Source of the DNA: Panicum virgatum | Taxonomy: Eukaryota; Streptophyta; Magnoliopsida; Poales; Poaceae | Length of the DNA stretch: 64,000 nt | Reading direction: 5' to 3' | Assembly (NCBI RefSeq): GCF_016808335.1 | Contig: NC_053138.1 | Location: forward strand, 15,865,900 to 15,929,899 | Part shown: piece by piece, positions 20,818 through 33,225 of the stretch | Layout of the letters: each line of letters opens with the position of its first letter | Numbering within the stretch: the stretch's first letter is position 1 | Notes under the pieces: generated by a model | Seen by the model: the letters and a program-made list of their open reading frames with translations, nothing else | What the model was told of the DNA's origin: nothing | The model's database searches: none | Program-made: the position numbers and the translations under genes

Positions 20818-23800
20818 CTAAATTGAGGAAAATGGAACTTGGTGAGTACCTTGATACATTTGTAATAATTCCGGATATTTAGACCGAATGAAGTCCTCCG
20901 TCTCCCAAGTAGCTTCTCGCTCGGAGTGATTACTCCACTGGACCTTATAAAAATTGCTGGTTTGATTCCGAGTAACCCGGGTCTTGTGATCAACAATCCT
21001 TACCGGATGCTCTGGATAAATAAGATCGGGCTCCAGCTGTAAATTTTCCGTATCAACAGCCTCAGTTGGAACTCGGAGGCACTTCTTGAGCTGGGATACA
21101 TGTAAGATATTGTGGACCGCCGATAAATGTGGTGGAAGCTCCACTCGATATGCCACCGGCCCACAACGCTCAACGATAGGAAACGGCCCAACATAGCAGG
21201 GTGCTAGCTTTCCCCATACTCCGAATCATTGAACACCCTTCATTGGAGAGACCCGGAGGTAAACACGATCACCAACTTCAAATATCAGAGGCCAACGTCT
21301 CTTATCTGCATAACTCTTTTGGCGGTATTGAGCGGTTTTCAAATTTGCCTGTATAAGACGAACCTGGTCCTCAGCTTCGCTAACCATATCGGGTCCAAAG
21401 AAGTTCCGTTCACCGGCTTCCGACCAGTTCAATGGAGTTCTACACCTCCGTCCATACAAGGCTTCAAAGGGTGCCATTTTGATACTTTCCTGATAGCTGT
21501 TGTTGTAAGAGAATTCAGCGAGGGGCAGGCACTCATCCCATTTCTTACTATAAGAGAGTACACAGGCCCGCGGCATATCTTCCAAAATCTGATTAATCCT
21601 CTCGGTTTGGCCATCGGTCTGAGGATGATAAGCCGAACTGCGGATCAATTGTGTACCTAAAGCGGCATGGAACTGTTCCCAGAACCGTGCAATGAATTGT
21701 GCCCCATGATCTAAAATAATAGTCTTAGGAATCCCATGGAGACTCACAATACGGTCCATGTACAGTTGAGCATATTGCCTCACCGTATAAGAAGTCTTTA
21801 CCGGAAGAAAATGGGCTACCTTTGTGAGTCGATCAACTATTACCCAAATGGAATCATACCCTTTAGATGTGTTGGGTAGACCGACAATAAAATCCATACT
21901 GATGTCTTCCCACTTTCCTGAAGGAATATTCAGAGGTTGAAACATTCCGGCAGGTTTCAAATGGCTTGGTTTCACCCTCCGGCAAATGTCACATTCTGAT
22001 ACATACTTAGCAATTTCTCGCTTCATCCTCGTCCACCAAAACCTCTGTTTCAAATCTTGGTACATTTTATTGCTGCCCGGGTGGATAGAATACCTAGAGA
22101 GGTGAGCCTCATTAAGAATCTAATTTCGAAGCTCTAAATCTTTAGGTACCACCAATCGATTTTTAAACCAGAGAATTGCCTCACTATCCTGATGGAAGCA
22201 TTGAATCCGAGGATCATTTTCGCCAAGCCTCTGTCTGATCTTGCACATGCCCACATCATTTCTCTGAGCAGCAATAATTTGATCCCGAAGGGTTGGAGTG
22301 AGGGTAATGTTGGTAAGTGTACCCTCAGCTATCATAACTAGATTCAACTTCTCCATTTCTTGGCATAGAGTTGCATGCACAGGTATTGCTGAGGTGCAGT
22401 TGCAATTCACTTTTCTACTTAATGTGTCTGCAACAACGTTGGCTTTGCCCGGGTGATAATGAATCTCCAGATCATAATCTTTAATCAGCTTTAACCACCG
22501 CCTCTGGCGCAAATTTAGCTCCCTCTGGGTAAAGATGTACTTGAGACTCTTATGGTCGGAGTAGATATGTACTGGATTACCCAAGAGATAGTGACGCCAG
22601 ATCTTCAGAGCGTGAACCACTGCGGCTAGCTCCAAATCATGGGTGGCATAATTCTCTTCATGTCGCCTAAGGGCTCTGGAGGCATAAGCAATCACCCGCT
22701 GATCTTGCATGAGAACACAGCCGATCCCCGTGCCTGATGCATCACAATACACATCAAAAGGCCGAGTAACGTCCGGCTAAGCCAAAACAGGGGCCGACGT
22801 CAGTATCTTTCTCAAAGTCTGGAAAGCATGTTCACATTTTTCGTCCCAAACAAACTTCACCCCTTTCTTAATCAATTCCGTCATGGGCCTAGCAATTTTA
22901 GAGAAGTCCGGTACAAACCGGCGATAATAACCTGCTAGCCCAAGAAAACTCCGGATCTCTGGAATGGAGGATTGTACTTTCCAATTCAGGACATCCTGAA
23001 TCTTGCTAGGATCAACAGAAATCCCCTTGTCTGAGATGATGTGGCCCAAGAACTGGACTTCTTTGAGCCAGAAATCACATTTGCTGAATTTAGCATACAG
23101 CTTGTGTTCCCGCAGGCGCTGAAGCACAATGCGGAGATGTTCTGCATGCTCCTCCTCATTCTTGGAGAACACAAGAATGTCATCAATGAAAACTACGACA
23201 AACTTATCTAGCTCAGGCATGAACACTGAGTTCATGAGATACATGAAATGAGCAGGGGCATTTGTCAGCCCGAAAGACATAACCAGATATTCATACAGCC
23301 CGTATCTGGTAGAAAAGGCCGTCTTAGGAATATCTTCTACTCGGATTTTGATCTGATGGTAACCCGAGCGGAGATCAATCTTGGAAAACACCTTGGCCCC
23401 GAACAACTGATCAAACAGGATGTCAATTCGGAGAAGTGGATATTTATTATTAATTGTGACGGCATTTAGAAGTCTATAGTCCACGCACAACCTGAGGCTT
23501 TGATCTTTCTTTTTAACGAAGAGTGTTGGACAGCCCCAGGGCGAAGTGCTAGGACGGATATAGCCTTTATCGAGCAGCTCTTGCAACTGCTTCTTTAATT
23601 CCGCCAGTTCATTGGGTGGCATCCGATAGGGTCTTCTAGAGATGGGTGCCGTGCCCGGTTGCAACTCAATGGCAAACTCCACATTTCGATCCGGTGGCAT
23701 GCCAGGCAAATCATCCGGAAAAACATCCAGGTATTCACACACCACTGATATATCGGCTAGGCTCTTGCCCTCAGTGTGGTGCACAATAGGAGTCATCGAC

Positions 23801-25256
23801 TTATGATTCATCAAAGATAGTGTCATGAACCATGAAGAGGAGAGTTTACGTACACCACATATGATGACGTATCTAGGAGAATCCCATGAAATTTCATCCA
23901 ATTCATTCCAAGAATAATGTCCACTTTCTGAGTTGGCAACATAATCAGATGAGTGTCAAAGATTTTTCCTTGGAATTGCAAAGGTACTTGCTTAACCGTT
24001 TGATTGGTTATTAATTACCCTCCAGGCGAATGGATATTGTACGGAATCGACATATTTCCTATTTCCAATCCAAGTCTAGTAGCACAATCCTTGCTAATGA
24101 ACGTGTGAGATGCCCCAGAATCAAATAATACCGTAATGGGTTGATCGTTTATGGAAAACGTACCCGCCATCACTGGAGCTCCCTCTGGAATGCCCTCGAG
24201 GGTGGTGTAGTGCACTTGCCCCGGCTTGAAATGAGCCATGTTCTGCTTCTGGCTCAGCTGACCGGACTGCTGGCCCTGCTTTGGTGGCATCGGGCAGTTC
24301 CGTGTAAAGTGTCCCAGCTGCCCACAGTTGTAGCACGGGAATAAATTGGGGCGCATCCCCGGCTGCTGCACCCATACTTTCTGCTCACCCTGCTGAGGAA
24401 CAGGAGGTCTGGTTGTCCCCTGTGATGATGTGTACTGAGGGGGCCTGTATCCCCACTGCTGTTGTGGCTGGTGCTGAAAAGGGGCTCTCTGTGGGCCCGA
24501 CTGCACCAAGCGAAACCTCTGGGGAGTGCTACTTGAAGATCCCGCTGCCGGCGGCTTTCTTTTCTTCTCTACCTTGTGAGCTAGGTGGGCGTCCTCCTGA
24601 ATGATAGCCCCATTGACTAGCTCACTGAAAGTGTCAAACTTGACCATTGCCAGGCGATCCTGGAGCTTACTGCTAAGCCCCTGCCGGAAACACGCCTGCT
24701 TCTTCTCATCAGTGTCTACATGGTACCCGGCATATTGTGACAAAGTGTTGAAGGCCTGAGAGTACTGCAGGACACTGCTGTTACCCTGTTTCAGGGCCAA
24801 GAACTCTGTGAGCTTCCTGCGAATGACCCTTGCAGGAATGTGATATGCTCTAAAGGCGTTCTTGAACTCCGCCCAGCTGAATTGAGTGCCCGCCGGAAAT
24901 GTAGCCACATAATTGTCCCACCATGTGCGAGTAGGGCCCCTAAGCTGCTAGGCGGCAAATCCTGTCTTGTCCCCATCATTGTACGGGTGCAGGGTGAATT
25001 TGGACTCTATGGTCCGGAGCCAGCTGTCTGCTTCCAGCGACTCATCTGCTTTGTGAAATAACGGCGGTTGGGTGCTCAGAAATTGCTCATATCCAGGAAT
25101 AGGTGGCCGGTGGTGATGCTCAGGCTGCGGCGCTCTGCCCTGCGCCACAAGTTCACGGAGGAGTGCCGTCTGCTCATCGCGCCCAGTGAGCATGGCCGCA
25201 ATGGCCTAAGCCAACTCAGGAGGGTTCGGTGGCTCTCCCATTCTGCATTCAACCAT
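20818..25256 (-). pseudogene. gag-pol of array unit 1, multiple premature stops
   Basis: Read on the minus strand from an ATG at 25256 to the natural end at 20818. Domains in order: gag (to about 24150) with the zinc knuckle CYNCGQLGHFTRNC, protease DSGASHTF (near 24110), reverse transcriptase FIDD (near 23190), RNase H YCDASGTG (near 22745), integrase with CDIC and the DDE core (21990-21550), and chromodomain (about 21010-20850). In-frame stops are at 25206-25208, 24948-24950, 24015-24017, 22777-22779, 22120-22122 and 21226-21228, and there is one frameshift near 23822 between protease and reverse transcriptase. No long intact product is possible. The same breaks occur in units 2-4. Confidence 0.93.
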
Positions 25257-25358
25257 GGTTGAATTAGTCCCAAAAATTTTGATTACAAGCAATCAACCAT
25301 GGAAGAAGGCAGAAAGCGCAATTTAAATCAAAAAGCCGGAACTCTTTTTGCAACTAAA

Positions 25359-25438
25359 TCCGGACTATCCGGATTTTCACCCGGAATATCCGGGTACCCC
25401 CACCCAGAATATCCGGAACTATATCCGGAGTATCCGGA
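25359..25438. repeat. CCGG(A)-TATCCGG palindrome cluster in the untranslated leader (unit 1)
   Basis: Short near-palindromes such as TCCGGACTATCCGGA, CCGGAATATCCGGG and TCCGGAGTATCCGGA follow each other between the primer site and gag. The same cluster occurs one period further right in each unit (near 32858, 40356 and 47854). Confidence 0.75.
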
Positions 25439-25712
25439 TATTCATATCACGTTTACATTGTTCCCACCCACTAAATGCAAGAATCCTTTTAAATCAATGA
25501 ATGGCATGATGCACAATGCATGATCGTCCTACGGTAACCTCTCAGCCCCAACCCAACAATCTAGCTACAACTCTAACATTAGCTATATAGGGCTATTACG
25601 ATTAACCCCCGCCCACACTACTAAATAACATTTTGCCTTAAGTCGAAGTTTTATTTTTAAGTCGTAAAAACCTTAAAACTAGTCATGCTCGTACCATCCC
25701 CAGTGCGTTTCG

Positions 25713-25724
25713 GCTCTGATACCA
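25713..25724 (-). other. Primer-binding site, unit 1 (initiator tRNA-Met)
   Basis: The minus strand reads TGGTATCAGAGC two bases after the LTR end, complementary to the 3' end of plant initiator tRNA-Met. Confidence 0.9.
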
Positions 25725-25726
25725 GC

Positions 25727-28269
25727 TGTGACAGAACCGCCAAATTAAAACTCTAATTAAGCGTAATGGCCGTCATTTGAACACATTGGGTGCATTAGCT
25801 TAACGGCTTAATTTGGCGATTCTTTCGCAACCCACGTCCCGATCGAAACAACACCGGAAGTCCCACGCGAAGGAGGGCGCAGATGGTACAAGCACAACAT
25901 AATACTAAAAAAATATATAAACACCATATGAATACAAAATATTAGGTTTTACAACCCGAGTTCACATATACGAATAATTTACAAGATTTGCATAATTTAC
26001 AAACTTTACATCCGATGCCCGGAAGTTTTACTAGACTATATCCTACAACTACACTAGCCTGCATAAGCCCTTAATAACCATGACTGATCAGTCACAAAAA
26101 TTGAGGAGCTGCACACTCTACCCTAAGGTGTGCAACCGACCACTCCCTAACCTAGGGGTCTCAGTCTCGCTCCACCACCTCTCACTCCTCTGCATCCCGG
26201 CGGATGAACTTGATACAGCAGGGGCAGAAGTCAACTTCTGTCTGTTCTGAAAATAATGGTGGCAACAAACCCTGAGTATACTAATACTCAGCAAGGTTTA
26301 CCCGACCATTGGGTATACTTAGCCCACATAACTAGACATACAAGACTTTTTGGCCGGTGGTTGTTTTTGCGGAAAAACGCAACTACAAGTGAGTCCTTAT
26401 TCCCAAGTTTTAGCTTCAATATAGAGTAAACAATTTACTAAGCTCCAATGTTTTGCAAATCTACAACAATCATGGTGAGCAAACCATTAATTTTTATAAT
26501 AGTAGTCCACATCTCATCTCAATTTATTACATTTTCCTTGCTACGATGTGACCAAGAGATCAAGGCCCTCATGGCCGCGAGACACGGCGAATCGATCCGA
26601 TTTAACCTTGCAAGGTGGACCTAACCAACACGGCACACAAAAGCCCCGTCGGACCCCACGCACCAACCTTTCCCCTCCCCGCCTCGAACTACAGAACCGC
26701 CCCACCTACATATAGTCAGTCGAGCTCAACGTGAGACCACCAAAAGTAAACATATGCATCTCATTTCTTCGCGACTACTCGACTCGCCCTAAGGGGTGGT
26801 GATGAAGTTCTGTACTTTCGAAGCAAGGCAGTACTCGGCTTGCCGGTTTCGACTACCTCCTACTCCCGGCATGCGGTTAGTACAATTCAATCCCCGATCA
26901 GCACAGCCGACAACAGAACGGTCCTTAATCAACACAGATGTGGCTATACCTTCTCCCATCCGGTCTCCCATCCCTTACCTTCCATCTCGAATATAATAAA
27001 GCACATACTGTAATATAAGGACATCCTATATCTCGCGAGTGATAGAATTATCACTCGACTTCTATCGAGCCCTATTAAGCATAGCAGTGCTAACGACCTA
27101 TTCATACTAGTATGAGGCCCAGGAAAAACTAGGAATCATGCAACTAAGGTTTCAACCAATTCCTAAATCTAATGCACAAATATTAGAGACATATATAGAT
27201 GACATAATTTAAAATATTAGGATGTGCACCGGGGCTTGCCTTGAGTCTGCGGCTCCGTGCTAGGGTGAGATGGGCCTTGGACTTGCTCCTCACGATCCTC
27301 CTGCTGCGGGGCTTGCCCCTGCGGCTCCTGTGGCTCCGCAACCACCTCGTATACGACTCCTTCAGCGGCGGCGTCTATACGTATGCATATGACATGAGAA
27401 TGTATGCAATATAATTTGAAACTTTGAAATAAACCTTAACCACTTACAAATACTACTAACCACACAACCCGACGTTCATAACTCTGCAAAACCGGAATAT
27501 CCGGATTTAAATCCGGAATATCCGGATTCCCAAATCCGGAGTTTCCGGGGCTATACCCGGAGTTTCGCCCGGAGTGTCAAAAACCCGGAGTATCCGGGCT
27601 TATACCCGGAGTCTCCGGACCCGACAGCATTTTTCGCCCCAAAAACTGAAATCATGATCTCTAGCAAAAATCAACCCACAAAAATCGAAACCCTCCTAGA
27701 CCCTAGTAGAGTGATTCATAAGAAGATGACTAACCGGAGGAAATCGATTTAAACCCCCTAGAACAAGTGCCTTGCCAAACCCTAGCTTATTTACCTTGGG
27801 GCGAGCTCTTCCTTGCACCAAGAGCTTGAACTCAAGCCGCCCATGGAAGGAGCATGCGGGAGAGATGATCCACCACCCAATTGAAGCTCCCTTGGCCTTG
27901 GATCAAGGGTAGAGGGAGGGTTTTGGGTCTCTAGGGTTTGGGGTGAGAGAGAGCACGAGAGAGAGTGAGAGAGCATGGGAGAGAGTGAGAGAGAGAGCAC
28001 GGGAGAGAGTGAATAATGTTTTATAACGTTTGGGAATAGCAAAAGGACCAAAACATGAGATATAAAGTTCCAGGTCCGGAGTATCCGGAAGAATATCCGG
28101 AGTATCCGGGTAAATCCGGAATTTCCGGATTCATACCCGGAGTATCCGGGTTCCGTTGGCCCCAGGATTTGAAATCGAGTTTTGAGTCGATTTGTGACTC
28201 GACTTATAACCGAGAGAATTTGGTCACTAGTTACCTAGTTAAACCCAAGTTTAACACATGGTTGTTACA
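25727..28269 (-). repeat. LTR2 (inner LTR, shared by units 1 and 2)
   Basis: 2543 bp, TG...CA ends. It acts as 5' LTR for unit 1 and 3' LTR for unit 2. It has no flanking target duplication; the unit 1 primer site adjoins one side and the unit 2 polypurine tract the other. It contains CCGG palindrome clusters (27492-27620, 28075-28150) and a GA-rich stretch (27946-28012). Confidence 0.95.
27492..28150. repeat. Two CCGG palindrome clusters in LTR2
   Basis: Clusters at 27492-27620 and 28075-28150 carry about ten variants of CCGGANTATCCGG. Equivalent clusters lie in LTR3, LTR4 and LTR5; LTR1 keeps only part of the second (20597-20652), having lost the first in its deletion. Confidence 0.75.
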
Positions 28270-28280
28270 ATATTCCCCCC
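28270..28280 (-). other. Polypurine tract, unit 2
   Basis: GGGGGGAATAT on the minus strand, adjoining LTR2. Confidence 0.8.
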
Positions 28281-28315
28281 AAAAAGAAATCTCGTCCCGA
28301 GATTTAATGGATGTG

Positions 28316-31300
28316 CTAAATTGAGGAAAATGGAACTTGGTGAGTACCTTGATACATTTGTAATAATTCCGGATATTTAGACCGAATGAAGTCCTCCGTC
28401 TCCCAAGTAGCTTCTCGCTCGGAGTGATTACTCCACTGGACCTTATAAAAATTGCTGGTTTGATTCCGAGTAACCCGGGTCTTGTGATCAACAATCCTTA
28501 CCGGATGCTCTGGATAAATAAGATCGGGCTCCAGCTGTAAATTTTCCGTATCAACAGCCTCAGTTGGAACTCGGAGGCACTTCTTGAGCTGGGATACATG
28601 TAAGATATTGTGGACCGCCGATAAATGTGGTGGAAGCTCCACTCGATATGCCACCGGCCCACAACGCTCAACGATAGGAAACGGCCCAACATAGCAGGGT
28701 GCTAGCTTTCCCCATACTCCGAATCATTGAACACCCTTCATTGGAGAGACCCGGAGGTAAACACGATCACCAACTTCAAATATCAGAGGCCAACGTCTCT
28801 TATCTGCATAACTCTTTTGGCGGTATTGAGCGGTTTTTCAAATTTGCCTGTATAAGACGAACCTGGTCCTCAGCTTCGCTAACCATATCGGGTCCAAAGA
28901 AGTTCCGTTCACCGGCTTCCGACCAGTTCAATGGAGTTCTACACCTCCGTCCATACAAGGCTTCAAAGGGTGCCATTTTGATACTTTCCTGATAGCTGTT
29001 GTTGTAAGAGAATTCAGCGAGGGGCAGGCACTCATCCCATTTCTTACTATAAGAGAGTACACAGGCCCGCGGCATATCTTCCAAAATCTGATTAATCCTC
29101 TCGGTTTGGCCATCGGTCTGAGGATGATAAGCCGAACTGCGGATCAATTGTGTACCTAAAGCGGCATGGAACTGTTCCCAGAACCGTGCAATGAATTGTG
29201 CCCCATGATCTAAAATAATAGTCTTAGGAATCCCATGGAGACTCACAATACGGTCCATGTACAGTTGAGCATATTGCCTCACCATATAAGAAGTCTTTAC
29301 CGGAAGAAAATGGGCTACCTTTGTGAGTCGATCAACTATTACCCAAATGGAATCATACCCTTTAGATGTGTTGGGTAGACCGACAATAAAATCCATACTG
29401 ATGTCTTCCCACTTTCCTGAAGGAATATTCAGAGGTTGAAACATTCCGGCAGGTTTCAAATGGCTTGGTTTCACCCTCCGGCAAATGTCACATTCTGATA
29501 CATACTTAGCAATTTCTCGCTTCATCCTCGTCCACCAAAACCTCTGTTTCAAATCTTGGTACATTTTATTGCTGCCCGGGTGGATAGAATACCTAGAGAG
29601 GTGAGCCTCATTAAGAATCTAATTTCGAAGCTCTAAATCTTTAGGTACCACCAATCGATTTTTAAACCAGAGAATTGCCTCACTATCCTGATGGAAGCAT
29701 TGAATCCGAGGATCATTTTCGCCAAGCCTCTGTCTGATCTTGCACATGCCCACATCATTTCTCTGAGCAGCAATAATTTGATCCCGAAGGGTTGGAGTGA
29801 GGGTAATGTTGGTAAGTGTACCCTCAGCTATCATAACTAGATTCAACTTCTCCATTTCTTGGCATAGAGTTGCATGCACAGGTATTGCTGAGGTGCAGTT
29901 GCAATTCACTTTTCTACTTAATGTGTCTGCAACAACGTTGGCTTTGCCCGGGTGATAATGAATCTCCAGATCATAATCTTTAATCAGCTTTAACCACCGC
30001 CTCTGGCGCAAATTTAGCTCCCTCTGGGTAAAGATGTACTTGAGACTCTTATGGTCGGAGTAGATATGTACTGGATTACCCAAGAGATAGTGACGCCAGA
30101 TCTTCAGAGCGTGAACCACTGCGGCTAGCTCCAAATCATGGGTGGCATAATTCTCTTCATGTCGCCTAAGGGCTCTGGAGGCATAAGCAATCACCCGCTG
30201 ATCTTGCATGAGAACACAGCCGATCCCCGTGCCTGATGCATCACAATACACATCAAAAGGCCGAGTAACGTCCGGCTAAGCCAAAACAGGGGCCGACGTC
30301 AGTATCTTTCTCAAAGTCTGGAAAGCATGTTCACATTTTTCGTCCCAAACAAACTTCACCCCTTTCTTAATCAATTCCGTCATGGGCCTAGCAATTTTAG
30401 AGAAGTCCGGTACAAACCGGCGATAATAACCTGCTAGCCCAAGAAAACTCCGGATCTCTGGAATGGAGGATTGTACTTTCCAATTCAGGACATCCTGAAT
30501 CTTGCTAGGATCAACAGAAATCCCCTTGTCTGAGATGATGTGGCCCAAGAACTGGACTTCTTTGAGCCAGAAATCACATTTGCTGAATTTAGCATACAGC
30601 TTGTGTTCCCGCAGGCGCTGAAGCACAATGCGGAGATGTTCTGCATGCTCCTCCTCATTCTTGGAGAACACAAGAATGTCATCAATGAAAACTACGACAA
30701 ACTTATCTAGCTCAGGCATGAACACTGAGTTCATGAGATACATGAAATGAGCAGGGGCATTTGTCAGCCCGAAAGACATAACCAGATATTCATACAGCCC
30801 GTATCTGGTAGAAAAGGCCGTCTTAGGAATATCTTCTACTCGGATTTTGATCTGATGGTAACCCGAGCGGAGATCAATCTTGGAAAACACCTTGGCCCCG
30901 AACAACTGATCAAACAGGATGTCAATTCGGAGAAGTGGATATTTATTATTAATTGTGACGGCATTTAGAAGTCTATAGTCCACGCACAACCTGAGGCTTT
31001 GATCTTTCTTTTTAACGAAGAGTGTTGGACAGCCCCAGGGCGAAGTGCTAGGACGGATATAGCCTTTATCGAGCAGCTCTTGCAACTGCTTCTTTAATTC
31101 CGCCAGTTCATTGGGTGGCATCCGATAGGGTCTTCTAGAGATGGGTGCCGTGCCCGGTTGCAACTCAATGGCAAACTCCACATTTCGATCCGGTGGCATG
31201 CCAGGCAAATCATCCGGAAAAACATCCAGGTATTCACACACCACTGATATATCGGCTAGGCTCTTGCCCTCAGTGTGGTGCACAATAGGAGTCATCGACT

Positions 31301-32755
31301 TATGATTCATCAAAGATAGTGTCATGAACCATGAAGAGGAGAGTTTACGTACACCACATATGATGACGTATCTAGGAGAATCCCATGAAATTTCATCCAA
31401 TTCATTCCAAGAATAATGTCCACTTTCTGAGTTGGCAACATAATCAGATGAGTGTCAAAGATTTTTCCTTGGAATTGCAAAGGTACTTGCTTAACCGTTT
31501 GATTGGTTATTAATTACCCTCCAGGCGAATGGATATTGTACGGAATCGACATATTTCCTATTTCCAATCCAAGTCTAGTAGCACAATCCTTGCTAATGAA
31601 CGTGTGAGATGCCCCAGAATCAAATAATACCGTAATGGGTTGATCGTTTATGGAAAACGTACCCGCCATCACTGGAGCTCCCTCTGGAATGCCCTCGAGG
31701 GTGGTGTAGTGCACTTGCCCCGGCTTGAAATGAGCCATGTTCTGCTTCTGGCTCAGCTGACCGGACTGCTGGCCCTGCTTTGGTGGCATCGGGCAGTTCC
31801 GTGTAAAGTGTCCCAGCTGCCCACAGTTGTAGCACGGGAATAAATTGGGGCGCATCCCCGGCTGCTGCACCCATACTTTCTGCTCACCCTGCTGAGGAAC
31901 AGGAGGTCTGGTTGTCCCCTGTGATGATGTGTACTGAGGGGGCCTGTATCCCCACTGCTGTTGTGGCTGGTGCTGAAAAGGGGCTCTCTGTGGGCCCGAC
32001 TGCACCAAGCGAAACCTCTGGGGAGTGCTACTTGAAGATCCCGCTGCCGGCGGCTTTCTTTTCTTCTCTACCTTGTGAGCTAGGTGGGCGTCCTCCTGAA
32101 TGATAGCCCCATTGACTAGCTCACTGAAAGTGTCAAACTTGACCATTGCCAGGCGATCCTGGAGCTTACTGCTAAGCCCCTGCCGGAAACACGCCTGCTT
32201 CTTCTCATCAGTGTCTACATGGTACCCGGCATATTGTGACAAAGTGTTGAAGGCCTGAGAGTACTGCAGGACACTGCTGTTACCCTGTTTCAGGGCCAAG
32301 AACTCTGTGAGCTTCCTGCGAATGACCCTTGCAGGAATGTGATATGCTCTAAAGGCGTTCTTGAACTCCGCCCAGCTGAATTGAGTGCCCGCCGGAAATG
32401 TAGCCACATAATTGTCCCACCATGTGCGAGTAGGGCCCCTAAGCTGCTAGGCGGCAAATCCTGTCTTGTCCCCATCATTGTACGGGTGCAGGGTGAATTT
32501 GGACTCTATGGTCCGGAGCCAGCTGTCTGCTTCCAGCGACTCATCTGCTTTGTGAAATAACGGCGGTTGGGTGCTCAGAAATTGCTCATATCCAGGAATA
32601 GGTGGCCGGTGGTGATGCTCAGGCTGCGGCGCTCTGCCCTGCGCCACAAGTTCACGGAGGAGTGCCGTCTGCTCATCGCGCCCAGTGAGCATGGCCGCAA
32701 TGGCCTAAGCCAACTCAGGAGGGTTCGGTGGCTCTCCCATTCTGCATTCAACCAT
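28316..32755 (-). pseudogene. gag-pol of array unit 2, premature stops plus an extra frameshift
   Basis: It has the same domains and the same six stops and frameshift as unit 1, shifted by 7498-7499 bp. In addition, one T is inserted in a T-run at 28834-28838, which shifts the frame near the end of the integrase. The integrase variant site at 29284 is A (Met codon), as in unit 3. Confidence 0.93.
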
Positions 32756-33211
32756 GGTTGAATTAGTCCCAAAAATTTTGATTACAAGCAATCAACCATG
32801 GAAGAAGGCAGAAAGCGCAATTTAAATCAAAAAGCCGGAACTCTTTTTGCAACTAAATCCGGACTATCCGGATTTTCACCCGGAATATCCGGGTACCCCC
32901 ACCCAGAATATCCGGAACTATATCCGGAGTATCCGGATATTCATATCACGTTTACATTGTTCCCACCCACTAAATGCAAGAATCCTTTTAAATCAATGAA
33001 TGGCATGATGCACAATGCATGATCGTCCTACGGTAACCTCTCAGCCCCAACCCAACAATCTAGCTACAACTCTAACATTAGCTATATAGGGCTATTACGA
33101 TTAACCCCCGCCCACACTACTAAATAACATTTTGCCTTAAGTCGAAGTTTTATTTTTAAGTCGTAAAAACCTTAAAACTAGTCATGCTCGTACCATCCCC
33201 AGTGCGTTTCG

Positions 33212-33223
33212 GCTCTGATACCA
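33212..33223 (-). other. Primer-binding site, unit 2
   Basis: TGGTATCAGAGC on the minus strand, two bases from LTR3; identical to unit 1. Confidence 0.9.
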
Positions 33224-33225
33224 GC

